DNA from: JAKSSE01 sp045597645
GTDB taxonomy: Bacteria; Bacillota; Clostridia; Lachnospirales; Lachnospiraceae
DNA: 64,000 bases
NCBI GenBank assembly: GCA_045597645.1
Contig: JAZLKM010000002.1
Span: 124,001-188,000 of the forward strand
Reading direction: 5' to 3'
A model generated the notes under the pieces. The model ran no database searches, had not been told where the DNA came from, and saw only the letters and a program-made list of their open reading frames with translations. Positions 8,247 through 16,589 of this stretch are shown one piece after another. Each line of letters opens with the position of its first letter. The first letter of the stretch is position 1. Position numbers and translations under genes: made by a program.

Positions 8247-8942
8247 GTGAGTGCAGAGCTTCTGGATAAGTCGAGAAAACTGACCAGATTATTCAAAACC
8301 GCATCTAAATTTGATGATTATTCAGAATTTGTCAAGGTTGTCTCAGAGGTGCTAGTAGCAGATATTATATTAGTTAATTCTGATGGAGAAATTATAGATA
8401 CAACAGTAGAACACTGCGACAAAGATTATTTAGAAAAAATAATCTGTTTTGATAACACAAGGGAGAATCTTAAAGATGGATTGGGGAGCGTGTGGCTAGC
8501 AGCACCCATTACTGTCAGGGAAGTTAGACTTGGCACTTTGTGTGCAATAAAATCTTCTGAATATTTTGACATTGAGGATATTGTGATTGCAGAAAATGCA
8601 GCAACTTTAGTTGGCGTTGAAATGCTGGCCTTAAGACGGGCTTCTGACAGTGAGACTGATAGAAAAAAGGCAACTGCAAAAGCAGCAATGCGGTCTTTGT
8701 CTATGACCGAGGGTCAGGCTGTGGTTGCAGTATTTAATGAACTTGGCGGCAATGATGGGCTCCTTGTAACCAGCAAAATCGCCGATAAAGCGGGAATTAC
8801 CAGGTCAGTAATAATTAACGCGATGCGTAAGCTTGAAAGTGCAGGGATAGTTGTGTGTCGTTCATCTGGGATGAAGGGCACAAATATAAAAGTTATAAAT
8901 GAAATGATTTACAACGAGGTCATTGTTGCAAAAGACATTTAA
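8247..8942 (+). CDS. codY: CodY-family transcription regulator with a short sensor domain
   Basis: CodY represses stationary-phase, nitrogen-use and motility genes when GTP and branched-chain amino acids are plentiful. The GTG at 8247 follows AGGAGG (8235-8240). The C-terminal winged helix is intact (SKIADKAGITRSVIINAMRKLESAG, about 176-200, then GMKGTNIKVIN). The GAF part spans roughly 25-130. The protein has 231 residues against 259 in B. subtilis. The deficit falls between DGEIIDTTVEHC and WLAAPITVREVRLGTL, where the branched-chain amino acid pocket loops would be. The DNA-binding half argues for true CodY specificity; effector sensing may differ. It lies directly upstream of the flagellar operon, a known CodY target in B. 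subtilis. Confidence 0.88.
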   Translation: MSAELLDKSRKLTRLFKTASKFDDYSEFVKVVSEVLVADIILVNSDGEIIDTTVEHCDKDYLEKIICFDNTRENLKDGLGSVWLAAPITVREVRLGTLCAIKSSEYFDIEDIVIAENAATLVGVEMLALRRASDSETDRKKATAKAAMRSLSMTEGQAVVAVFNELGGNDGLLVTSKIADKAGITRSVIINAMRKLESAGIVVCRSSGMKGTNIKVINEMIYNEVIVAKDI

Positions 8943-8954
8943 TGCTTGTATAAT
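8926..8954 (+). promoter_or_regulatory. Promoter overlapping the codY 3' end
   Basis: TTGCAA (8926-8931), a 17-bp spacer and TATAAT (8949-8954) form a good sigma-A promoter that begins in the last codons of codY. The predicted start near 8961 is only about 60 bases before the terminator at 8990-9018. It could drive a short RNA or feed the flagellar operon by readthrough. Confidence 0.5.
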
Positions 8955-8989
8955 TGTAAAAAATTAATAACAAGGGATTGTAATAATTA

Positions 8990-9021
8990 AAAGGACTTAC
9001 TTCAGTAGGTCCTTTTTTGTT
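8990..9021 (+). terminator. Terminator after codY
   Basis: An 11-bp stem (8990-9000 with 9005-9015, one G-U pair) with a TTCA loop is followed by TTTTTT and GTTT. It ends topA-codY and separates them from the flagellar operon. Confidence 0.85.
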
Positions 9022-9036
9022 TATTGATAGAAAATT
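9022..9036 (+). promoter_or_regulatory. Weak CodY-box-like sequence
   Basis: The 15 bases TATTGATAGAAAATT match the CodY consensus AATTTTCWGAAAATT at 11 positions, with a complete right half (AGAAAATT). It lies about 125 bp upstream of the flgB promoter. The match is suggestive only, because the local DNA is AT-rich. Confidence 0.25.
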
Positions 9037-9147
9037 CAAAAAGTTATCCGGAGTTATTATTTAGGAGATATTTTTGAATCTTTATATTAAACACACAAAT
9101 TTTGGTGTAAAACATTAGACATAAACACTATATATTGTAAAAATGTC

Positions 9148-9175
9148 TTGTGTTTTTGAGAAGATACACTATAAT
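9148..9175 (+). promoter_or_regulatory. Putative promoter of the flagellar operon
   Basis: TTGTGT (9148-9153), a 16-bp spacer and TATAAT (9170-9175) form the best sigma-A-type promoter in the codY-flgB gap. The start would fall near 9182. The leader begins with a G-rich stretch that can fold (CAGGG with CCCTG, and GGGC with GCCC) before the AGGAGG of flgB at 9213-9218. No FliA-type promoter was seen. Confidence 0.5.
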
Positions 9176-9223
9176 GAAACAGGGTGGGGGCTAGTGTGCC
9201 CTGCCGAGGAACAGGAGGCTAAT

Positions 9224-9619
9224 ATGATAGGTTCAGATGCTTTTGACTACATCAACATCTTGGACAAGGCTGCTGATGCCAGCTATTTGCGTGAGACAAT
9301 GCTTGCAAATAACATTGCTAATGCAACTACTCCAGGCTATAAGCGTAAGGATATAAATTTTCAACAAGTGCTTAAACAAGAACTTGGGGCTTCTAAATAT
9401 ATTCCGCTCGACAAGAAAGTAAGGGATGTTCACCTTAACCATTTAGAGGCACAGGAGTATACAGATGATCCTGGATATTCATATAGACTAGATGGTAATA
9501 ATGTGGACATAGCAACTGAAAATGTTGAGCTCGCTAGCGAGCAGCTTCGTTATCAGGCGCTTACTAAGTCGGTGACCGCCAGATTTACTGATTTAAAGCA
9601 GGTAATGGGTAGCAAATAA
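9224..9619 (+). CDS. flgB: Flagellar basal-body rod protein FlgB
   Basis: FlgB forms the proximal rod between the MS ring and the distal rod. ATG 9224 was chosen because AGGAGG (9213-9218) precedes it. An in-frame ATG at 9143 has no ribosome site and would add 27 atypical residues upstream of the normal FlgB start. The 131-residue product carries the rod-family N-terminal signature (NNIANATTPGYKRKD) and the C-terminal heptad region (VDIATENVELASEQLRYQALT) that assembles in the rod. It is the first gene of the flagellar operon and is followed 19 bases later by flgC. Confidence 0.96.
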   Translation: MIGSDAFDYINILDKAADASYLRETMLANNIANATTPGYKRKDINFQQVLKQELGASKYIPLDKKVRDVHLNHLEAQEYTDDPGYSYRLDGNNVDIATENVELASEQLRYQALTKSVTARFTDLKQVMGSK

Positions 9620-9638
9620 GTCGTATTAGGAGGCAAGT

Positions 9639-10091
9639 ATGGGATTATTTCAAGGCTTTGATATTTCAGCCAGTGGAATGACTGCACAGCAGTACCGCAT
9701 GGACGTCATAGCTGAAAATATAGCGAACGTTAACACAACCCGCACTCAGGACGGGACTCCATATACTAAGCAGAACGTTAGATTTGTGGAAAAGACAACT
9801 AATGTACATTTTGGAGCAGTTCTTTCAAACGCTAAAGCAAGAGGCATGCACTATGAGGGTAATGGCGTAAAGGTTGCTGAGGTATATAACGATACGGAAA
9901 ATAATTACATAATGGAGTATGATCCTTCACATCCTGATGCTGATGAGAACGGATATGTTACATATCCAAATGTAAATACAGTTCAGGAAATGACGGATTT
10001 AATTGACGCATCTAGAGCTTATGAAGCTAATGTAACAGCCTTCGATGCGCTTAAGAATACTGCGCAGGCAGGGCTAAACATTGGCAGCTGA
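9639..10091 (+). CDS. flgC: Flagellar basal-body rod protein FlgC
   Basis: FlgC is a proximal rod subunit exported by the flagellar type III apparatus. The 150-residue product shows the rod N-terminus (FDISASGMTAQQYRMDVIAENIANVNTT) and the C-terminal signature EMTDLIDASRAYEANVTAFDALKN. An AGGAGGC ribosome site precedes the ATG. It sits in the standard flgB-flgC-fliE order. Confidence 0.97.
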   Translation: MGLFQGFDISASGMTAQQYRMDVIAENIANVNTTRTQDGTPYTKQNVRFVEKTTNVHFGAVLSNAKARGMHYEGNGVKVAEVYNDTENNYIMEYDPSHPDADENGYVTYPNVNTVQEMTDLIDASRAYEANVTAFDALKNTAQAGLNIGS

Positions 10092-10110
10092 GGTTAATTG
10101 GAGGTAATAG

Positions 10111-10422
10111 ATGGATATACTTAATCTTCACAATGTCTCCTCAGATGTTATTTCTAAGGCGGCAGATGAATCTCTTGGTGTGGTCAGGAAAAATTCTGGC
10201 TTTGATGAAGTTTTTAAATCTGCACTGGGGATGATTAATGAAACTAATCAATTGCAGATGGATGCTGAAACAACTGAATTGGAATTCGCAATGGGAGAGA
10301 GTGAAAATACCCACGATCTTGTAATTGCACAACAGAAGGCCAGCATTGCTCTTCAGTATACCGTTGCAGTTAGAGATAAAATAATAGAAGCATACAATAG
10401 CATTATGCAAATGCAGATTTAA
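10111..10422 (+). CDS. fliE: Flagellar hook-basal body complex protein FliE
   Basis: FliE is the adaptor that links the MS ring to the rod. The 103-residue product matches the family in size and has the conserved C-terminal helix pair (HDLVIAQQKASIALQYTVAVRDKIIEAYNSIMQMQI). The N-terminal third is variable, as usual. GGAGG lies just upstream of the ATG. The gene follows flgC by 19 bases and precedes fliF. Confidence 0.95.
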   Translation: MDILNLHNVSSDVISKAADESLGVVRKNSGFDEVFKSALGMINETNQLQMDAETTELEFAMGESENTHDLVIAQQKASIALQYTVAVRDKIIEAYNSIMQMQI

Positions 10423-10436
10423 GGTAGGAAGCAAAA

Positions 10437-12041
10437 ATGCCTGAACAGATTCAAAACATATTAAATCGAATATCTGAGTGGTGGAAAAAATTTACCACAA
10501 GGCAGAAGGCACTAATTATAAGCATTGCTGCTGTGGTAGTTGCGGCAATAGCAATACTTGTATTTGTTGTGTCAAGGCCGGAAAAGTACACCCTGATTAC
10601 TGCTAAGAATGCTGAGGAAGCGTCACAGGTAAAGGCACTTCTGGAGGGGGAGAACATTTCTTATGAGCAGTCCCAGGATGGAATGACCTTCACTATCGAC
10701 AGAAATGATGAAGCTAACGCCAGCATTTTGCTTGGAACTAATGATATTCCATCAAATGGTTATAAGCTTTCGGATGTATTTGACGGCGGTTTTTCTACTA
10801 CAGAGGCAGATAAGGAGAAAAAATATCAGCTTTATTTGCAGGACAGATATGAAGCTCAGCTTGCAACGATTAATAACGTAGTAAAGGCAGATGTTAATCT
10901 TAACATTCCAAATGACGATGGCACCATTTTGTCTATGAGGCAGGATTCGTTCGCCAGTGTAAAACTTACTTTGAGCGGAGAACTTGAAGAAGGTGCGGCG
11001 TCAGGAATTGCAAATTTCCTGGCGACTACCTTAGGAAATGAGAATACTGACAACATATTGATTATGGACTCTGCTGGTAATGTGTTGTTTTCTGGCGGAG
11101 ATTCAGCTTCAATTACCGGACTGACAAGTAGTCAGCTTTCACTTCAGCAAAAGCTTGAGAACATGGTCAAGGCCGATATTAAGAATATTGTCATCGGAAC
11201 CTCCGTTTATGATAACTGTGCTGTCGGATTGAATCTGGATGTCAATTGGAGCGAAAAGACAGTAACCGATCACCACTATTATGTGGATGAGGGGCAGACA
11301 CAGGGATATCTTGACAGTCGTTCAGAGTATACAAGTACCAGTACTTCTGGTAATGGTGGTACTCCGGGTACAGCATCCAACGACAATGATACTACATACG
11401 TACTTGAGGATAACAATACAACCGAGTCAGAAGTTTCTGACATACAGGAATACTATTTGCCAAGTGAGACAGTTACAGTAGACAATGGTGCGGTAGGAAC
11501 AATCAATTATGATACTTCAAGCGTTACTGTAGTAATGAATAACTATGTAATGTACAACGAAGATGCTCTCCGTAATCAGGGTCTTTTGGATGATATATCA
11601 TTTGAAGAATACATAAGAGATATTTCAATCACAAAAGCAGAGGTAGATAATGAATTCTATGCAGCTATTGCCAATGCAACAGGCTTTTCTACTGATAGTA
11701 TTACAATTATGGCTTATGATGTGCCTTTCTTTGAGTATTCAGAGGGAAGTGGCAGAACAGTCACTGATTACCTACAGATAGCGCTTGCTGTATTGATTCT
11801 TCTCATGCTTGGATTCGTTGTATTTAGAAGCTTGCGCAGGGATAAGCCGGAGGAAGAACCGGAGCCAGAGCTGTCGGTTGAGGATCTTCTTACTACTACA
11901 AAGGAGAACCAGGATGAACTTGAGTCCATAGGATATTCAGAAAAGTCCGAAGCGAGATTGCTTATTGAGAAGTTTGTTGATGAGAAACCGGAGGCAGTTG
12001 CAAGTCTGCTTCGTAATTGGTTGAACGAGGATTGGGGTTAA
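10437..12041 (+). CDS. fliF: Flagellar MS-ring protein FliF
   Basis: FliF builds the membrane-embedded MS ring on which the motor and export gate assemble. The 534-residue product has an N-terminal transmembrane segment (about 25-46), periplasmic-type ring-building domains with a Ser/Thr/Gly-rich insertion (about 300-320), a second transmembrane segment (about 440-462), and a cytoplasmic tail ending in EKPEAVASLLRNWLNEDWG, the FliG-binding motif. It ends one base before fliG, so tight coupling of ring and switch proteins is likely. Confidence 0.97.
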   Translation: MPEQIQNILNRISEWWKKFTTRQKALIISIAAVVVAAIAILVFVVSRPEKYTLITAKNAEEASQVKALLEGENISYEQSQDGMTFTIDRNDEANASILLGTNDIPSNGYKLSDVFDGGFSTTEADKEKKYQLYLQDRYEAQLATINNVVKADVNLNIPNDDGTILSMRQDSFASVKLTLSGELEEGAASGIANFLATTLGNENTDNILIMDSAGNVLFSGGDSASITGLTSSQLSLQQKLENMVKADIKNIVIGTSVYDNCAVGLNLDVNWSEKTVTDHHYYVDEGQTQGYLDSRSEYTSTSTSGNGGTPGTASNDNDTTYVLEDNNTTESEVSDIQEYYLPSETVTVDNGAVGTINYDTSSVTVVMNNYVMYNEDALRNQGLLDDISFEEYIRDISITKAEVDNEFYAAIANATGFSTDSITIMAYDVPFFEYSEGSGRTVTDYLQIALAVLILLMLGFVVFRSLRRDKPEEEPEPELSVEDLLTTTKENQDELESIGYSEKSEARLLIEKFVDEKPEAVASLLRNWLNEDWG

Positions 12042-12042
12042 T

Positions 12043-13056
12043 ATGGCAAGTGAAGCAGATAATCTAAATGGCGTTCAAAAGGCTGCTATTTTACTAATTG
12101 CATTAGGGCCTGAGAAGTCTGCTGATATTTTCAAGCATCTCAAAGAGGATGAGATTGAAGAGCTTACTCTTGAGATTGCTAATACAAGAAGCATCTCTCC
12201 TCAGCTAAAAGAAGATGTAATAGACGAATTTTATCAGGTATGCCTTGCGCAGCAATATATTGCAGAGGGCGGTATTGGTTACGCGAAGGAACTTCTTGAT
12301 AAGGCGCTGGGCACTGAGAAAGCACAGGATGTTATATCTAAGCTGACGGCTTCTCTTCAGGTTAGACCTTTTGAGTTCGTACGTAAAACAGAACCATCAC
12401 AGGTGCTCAACTTCATTCAGGATGAGCATCCACAGACTATAGCTATGATATTGTCGTATCTTCCACCAGGACAGGCGGCAATGATTTTGGGGGCTATCAC
12501 ACCTGAAAAGCAGGCTGATGTCGCTAAGCGTATTGCACTTATGGATAGAACCAGTCCGGATGTCATTAAGGAAGTTGAGCGAGTGCTTGAGAGAAAGCTA
12601 AGTTCTCTTATTAATCAGGATTACACTATTGCCGGCGGTGTCGACAGCGTTGTTAACATTCTCAATACTGTTGATCGTGGTACAGAAAAGCACATCATGG
12701 AGTCGCTCGAAATAGAAGAGCCAGAGTTGGCAGACGAAATCAGGAAGAAAATGTTCGTATTCGAGGATATACTTCTTTTGGACAACAGATCTATTCAAAG
12801 AGTTATTCAGGATGTGGACAAGGGCGACCTCAATATTGCACTCAAGGGCTCAACAGAGGAAGTTCAGAATGCTATCTTCCAGAATATGTCTTCACGTATG
12901 GCATCTATGGCGAAGGAAGAAATCGAATTCATGGGTCCTGTACGTATGAAGGATGTAGAGGAAGCACAGCAGAAGATTGTTGGTGTAATCAGAAAGCTAG
13001 AAGATGCGGGTGAAATTGTAATTTCACGTGGCGGAGGAGACGAGATTGTGGTCTAA
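12043..13056 (+). CDS. fliG: Flagellar motor switch protein FliG
   Basis: FliG is the rotor component that contacts the MotA stator and sets rotation direction with FliM. The 337-residue product has the N-terminal FliF-binding domain (GVQKAAILLIALGPEKSADIF), the middle EHPQTIAM motif and the C-terminal torque domain with alternating charges (FVFEDILLLDNRSIQRVIQDVD). It abuts fliF by one base, and its end overlaps the beginning of fliH. Confidence 0.98.
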   Translation: MASEADNLNGVQKAAILLIALGPEKSADIFKHLKEDEIEELTLEIANTRSISPQLKEDVIDEFYQVCLAQQYIAEGGIGYAKELLDKALGTEKAQDVISKLTASLQVRPFEFVRKTEPSQVLNFIQDEHPQTIAMILSYLPPGQAAMILGAITPEKQADVAKRIALMDRTSPDVIKEVERVLERKLSSLINQDYTIAGGVDSVVNILNTVDRGTEKHIMESLEIEEPELADEIRKKMFVFEDILLLDNRSIQRVIQDVDKGDLNIALKGSTEEVQNAIFQNMSSRMASMAKEEIEFMGPVRMKDVEEAQQKIVGVIRKLEDAGEIVISRGGGDEIVV

Positions 13057-13927
13057 TCAGCAGTACTTTATTACTGAGGGAGATGAAAATAAGCGTGTAA
13101 TCAACTCCAATGATGCTGTGAGTATTGCTGTTGACAAGTGGAAAGCGGCCAATGCTTCACGTCTGACATTACCTGAGTCTGAAGTTGAGGGCAATCCTGA
13201 ATATGTAGAAGCTGTAGACGGAGAGCTTTCAGAGGATGAGCTTGCGGTTACTACTGATGAAGACGGGTTCACAGAAGGGATAGCGCGTTTTCAGAAAGAG
13301 AGTGTTGACTACGAGGCGTTAGCTAAAGAAAAGGCAAAGGAGATAATCGCCTTAGCGAAAGCTGAATCTGACAGGATTATAGAGCAAGCGCTTTTAGACG
13401 CAAATTCGCAGGCAGAGGCTATTAAGTCATCTGCTCATAAGAGTGGGTTTGAAGAGGGGCTTGCAAATGGTCAGACCAAGGCGCAGGAGATGTTAGACCT
13501 TGAGAAATCAAGACTTGACCAGGAACGCAATCAGCTCAACCGGGACTATGAGGCAAGGCTTAGTACAATGGAGTCGGAGCTTATTGATGCGATTATAATT
13601 GTGTTCCAGCGGGTTTTTGGAGTACAGTTCGCTGATAAAAAAGATATTCTGGTATATCTTGTGAGTAATACTCTTCGCAACGTCGATAATGCAAATGAGT
13701 TCAAGATTAGAATCAATAATGAGGCACTGGATACTTTACAGGCGAATATGAGTGTCTTAGAAAAAGCCGTTGGAAGCGATGTGAGCCTTGAACTTGTAAC
13801 AGATGCTTCTTTGGATGTCAATGCATGTGTTATTGAAACGGAAAATGGCATTTTTGATTGTAGCTTGGATGTGCAACTCGATAATCTTATTAGAGATATA
13901 AAGTCATTAAGCCTTAGGACTGTCTAA
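13046..13927 (+). CDS. fliH: Flagellar assembly protein FliH
   Basis: FliH binds and regulates the export ATPase FliI and delivers it to the gate. I prefer TTG 13046, because GGAGGAG (13033-13039) sits six bases upstream; GTG 13028 is in frame but has no ribosome site. The chosen start overlaps fliG by 11 bases and gives 293 residues. A long charged coiled-coil (about 95-185, EKAKEIIALAKAESDRIIEQ and following) leads to the conserved C-terminal FliH/V-type E-subunit-like domain. The N-terminal EKRVINSNDAV-like stretch resembles clostridial FliH. It ends one base before fliI. Confidence 0.9.
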   Translation: MWSNQQYFITEGDENKRVINSNDAVSIAVDKWKAANASRLTLPESEVEGNPEYVEAVDGELSEDELAVTTDEDGFTEGIARFQKESVDYEALAKEKAKEIIALAKAESDRIIEQALLDANSQAEAIKSSAHKSGFEEGLANGQTKAQEMLDLEKSRLDQERNQLNRDYEARLSTMESELIDAIIIVFQRVFGVQFADKKDILVYLVSNTLRNVDNANEFKIRINNEALDTLQANMSVLEKAVGSDVSLELVTDASLDVNACVIETENGIFDCSLDVQLDNLIRDIKSLSLRTV

Positions 13928-13928
13928 T

Positions 13929-15245
13929 ATGGATAAAATCAAAAACAAATATCTACAGCTGGCTGACAGGACGTTTTTTAATCGCCTTGGGAGGGTGGTT
14001 AAGCTTGTAGGCCTTACTATAGAATCAATTGGCCCCGATGCAAAGCTCGGGGATTTGTGCGTTATAGAAACAGGAGTACCCGGCGATGAAGATGTAATGG
14101 CTGAAGTGGTAGGCTTCAAAGACAACAGGCTTATTTTGATGCCGGTTGAAGATGTGTCGGGTCTTGGAATAGGGTGCATTGTAAAAAATACTAATATGCC
14201 TTTGAGCGTAGGCGTGGGGCCAGAACTTCTAGGACATATTTTGGATGGTATAGGTAGACCTACAGATGTTTCTGCTATTAGGACTACCGGAAGTTATCCG
14301 ATGGATGCATTGCCGCCGGAACCGATGGATAGAGAAATAATTCATGAGGTTCTTCCACTTGGAGTTAAGGCTGTAGATGGACTAATCACAGTTGGAAAAG
14401 GACAGCGTCTGGGTATTTTTGCTGGGTCAGGTGTAGGCAAGAGTACGCTGATGGGTATGTTCGCCAGAAATACTAAAGCCGAGGTTAATGTTATAGCTCT
14501 TATTGGAGAGCGAGGCCGAGAGGTTAGAGAGTTTATTGAACATGATTTGGGACCAGAAGGTATGGCCAGATCAGTTGTTATTGTAGCGACCTCTGACAAG
14601 CCTGCACTTATGAGAAAATATGCAGCAAAGACTGCTACAGCAGTTGCGGAATATTTTAGAGATCAGGGCAAGGATGTTTTGCTTATGATGGATAGTCTTA
14701 CCCGTTTTTCTATGGCGCAACGAGAGATAGGCCTTGCCTCTGGTGAGCCGCCTGTTACCAGAGGGTACCCGCCTAGTGTTTATTCCGAGATGCCAAAACT
14801 GTTGGAACGGGCAGGCAATTCGGATGTAGGCAGTATTACAGCTCTATATACCGTTTTGGTTGATGGAGATGATTTTAATGAACCGATAACTGATACCGCA
14901 CGAAGTATTTTAGACGGGCATATTATGTTAAGCCGTGCACTGGCTCATAAGAATCATTATCCTGCGATTGATGTACTTCAGAGTATATCCCGTGTTATGA
15001 GTGCTATAGCAACACCAGAGCACAAAAAGGTGGCAGGACAACTAAAGAATGTGCTGGCAACATACAATGAGGCTGAGGATTTGATTAACATTGGAGCATA
15101 TAAACGGGGATCAAATCCTGACATTGACTATGCTGTCGAGAAGATTGCTGAGGTAAATACATTTCTTTTGCAGGAAACGCATACGAAATTTTCGTTTGAG
15201 GATGAGATTGATATGCTTTCGCAGATATTTGGAGAGACTGCATAA
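13929..15245 (+). CDS. fliI: Flagellum-specific export ATPase FliI
   Basis: FliI is the hexameric ATPase that energises substrate entry into the flagellar export gate and resembles the F1 beta subunit. The 438-residue product has the Walker A loop GSGVGKST (in GIFAGSGVGKSTLMGMFARN), the IGERGREVREF block, Walker B VLLMMDSLTRF and the PPVTRGYPPSVYSEMP motif. It has the normal length. The stop TAA shares a base with the ATG of fliJ. Confidence 0.98.
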   Translation: MDKIKNKYLQLADRTFFNRLGRVVKLVGLTIESIGPDAKLGDLCVIETGVPGDEDVMAEVVGFKDNRLILMPVEDVSGLGIGCIVKNTNMPLSVGVGPELLGHILDGIGRPTDVSAIRTTGSYPMDALPPEPMDREIIHEVLPLGVKAVDGLITVGKGQRLGIFAGSGVGKSTLMGMFARNTKAEVNVIALIGERGREVREFIEHDLGPEGMARSVVIVATSDKPALMRKYAAKTATAVAEYFRDQGKDVLLMMDSLTRFSMAQREIGLASGEPPVTRGYPPSVYSEMPKLLERAGNSDVGSITALYTVLVDGDDFNEPITDTARSILDGHIMLSRALAHKNHYPAIDVLQSISRVMSAIATPEHKKVAGQLKNVLATYNEAEDLINIGAYKRGSNPDIDYAVEKIAEVNTFLLQETHTKFSFEDEIDMLSQIFGETA

Positions 15246-15700
15246 TGGCCAAATTCAAATACAGAATGCAAAATATTCTGGATGTAAAGCTTAAGCTTGA
15301 GGAGCAGGCTAAGGCTGAGTTTGCACTAGCTGCGTCTAGACTTGCAGAAGAGGAAGAGAAGCTTCAAAATCTCCAGATTCAAAGAGCAGAATATGAGAGG
15401 GCTTTAAGAGAATCTGCAATCGGAAGAATCGACTTAAACAATATTACTTTTTATAAATCTGCCATCAACACTATGAAATCAAAGATTCGAACACAGATGA
15501 TGCAGGTACATACAGCCCAGCGTAATATGGAAGCAAAAAGGCGTCAACTTAGTGATATCAGAGCGGATAGAAAGACCCACGAGATACTTAAGGACAAAGC
15601 ATTTGAAGCTTTCAAGGAGGAGCTGGCAAAGGAAGAGAGCAAAGCTATAGATGAGCTTGTTAGCTTCACGTACGGAGAAAAGCAAGCAGGAGAAGGTTAA
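15245..15700 (+). CDS. fliJ: Flagellar export protein FliJ
   Basis: FliJ is the coiled-coil stalk of the export ATPase and links FliI to FlhA. The 151-residue protein is almost entirely charged alpha helix, with the KFKYRMQNILDVKLKLEEQAK opening typical of FliJ. Sequence identity is low in this family, so position between fliI and a motE-like gene is part of the evidence. One base overlaps fliI and one overlaps the next gene. Confidence 0.93.
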   Translation: MAKFKYRMQNILDVKLKLEEQAKAEFALAASRLAEEEEKLQNLQIQRAEYERALRESAIGRIDLNNITFYKSAINTMKSKIRTQMMQVHTAQRNMEAKRRQLSDIRADRKTHEILKDKAFEAFKEELAKEESKAIDELVSFTYGEKQAGEG

Positions 15701-16518
15701 TGGCTGAGAGTAACGAAAAGCCAAGCAAAGATGTTGCTAAGGCTGAAAAGAAATTAGCGAAAGCAAAAGCAAAGGAAGCTAAACGTTTGGCTGCGGAGGA
15801 TGGCTCCGATGATGATAGCGTAGGTGGCAAGATTGCTGTTGCTATAATTGCAGTTGTAGTGCTAGCTGTATGGCTGGCTATTTTTGGTTTATTAATAAAG
15901 CTTGATGTTGGTGGTTTTGGCTCAACAGTCATGTATCCTATCTTGAAGGATGTGCCGTACCTAAATAAGATTCTTCCGGAAATTACAGTATATGCCGATG
16001 TCGATGAGCAATATTCTTATGCCACGATTGAGGAGGCTGTAGAGGAGATAAAGCGGCTTGAAATAGAGCTTGAAGAGTCCAAGCTTAAACGCTCCGATAA
16101 CGAGTCTTATGTGTCTAATCTTGAAGCTGAAGTGGAACAATTAAGGACTTATAAAGAAAAGCAGGAAGCTTTCGAAGAAACTCAAAAAAAATTCTATGAA
16201 GAGGTTGTTTTTTCCGACGAGGCACCCGATATAATAGAATATAAAAAATATTATGAGAGTATTGACCCTGCAAGTGCTGCTGAAATTTATAAGACTGTTG
16301 CAGGGGAGATTATCAAGGATGAGGATCTTGACAGGTATGTAGATACATATTCAAATATGAAGCCCAAGGCTGCAGCTGCTATATTCGATACAATGACTAA
16401 TGATTTGAGATTGGTAGCAAAAATTCTTTGGAATATGGAGACTGAGGCTAGAGCAGATATATTAGCCGCCATGGATTCCGATTTGGCCGCAAAGCTTACG
16501 GAGATGCTTGAACCCTAA
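15700..16518 (+). CDS. MotE/YlxF-like flagellar membrane protein
   Basis: The 272-residue protein has a charged N-terminus (1-40), one transmembrane segment (about 46-68), a coiled coil (about 115-165) and a C-terminal MgtE-N-like domain (about 185-270, SAAEIYKTVAGEI, MKPKAAAAIFDTM, RADILAAMDSDLAAKLTEML). This layout matches MotE (a motor chaperone in proteobacteria) and YlxF, which occupies the same place between fliJ and fliK in B. subtilis. By analogy it may help stator or export assembly; this is inference. Confidence 0.82.
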   Translation: MAESNEKPSKDVAKAEKKLAKAKAKEAKRLAAEDGSDDDSVGGKIAVAIIAVVVLAVWLAIFGLLIKLDVGGFGSTVMYPILKDVPYLNKILPEITVYADVDEQYSYATIEEAVEEIKRLEIELEESKLKRSDNESYVSNLEAEVEQLRTYKEKQEAFEETQKKFYEEVVFSDEAPDIIEYKKYYESIDPASAAEIYKTVAGEIIKDEDLDRYVDTYSNMKPKAAAAIFDTMTNDLRLVAKILWNMETEARADILAAMDSDLAAKLTEMLEP

Positions 16519-16589
16519 TTTGAATATATCCCTAGCGATGGGGTTATAGATAGAGCACATTGAAAACTGAATACAGAAAGGAGAATGTC

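Noticed and set aside
9143..9223. N-terminal extension of FlgB by 27 residues
   Set aside because: No ribosome site at 9143, the predicted transcript starts after it, and AGGAGG fits ATG 9224.
9181..9223. flgB leader considered as a c-di-GMP riboswitch
   Set aside because: It is too short and lacks the known conserved core of either class.
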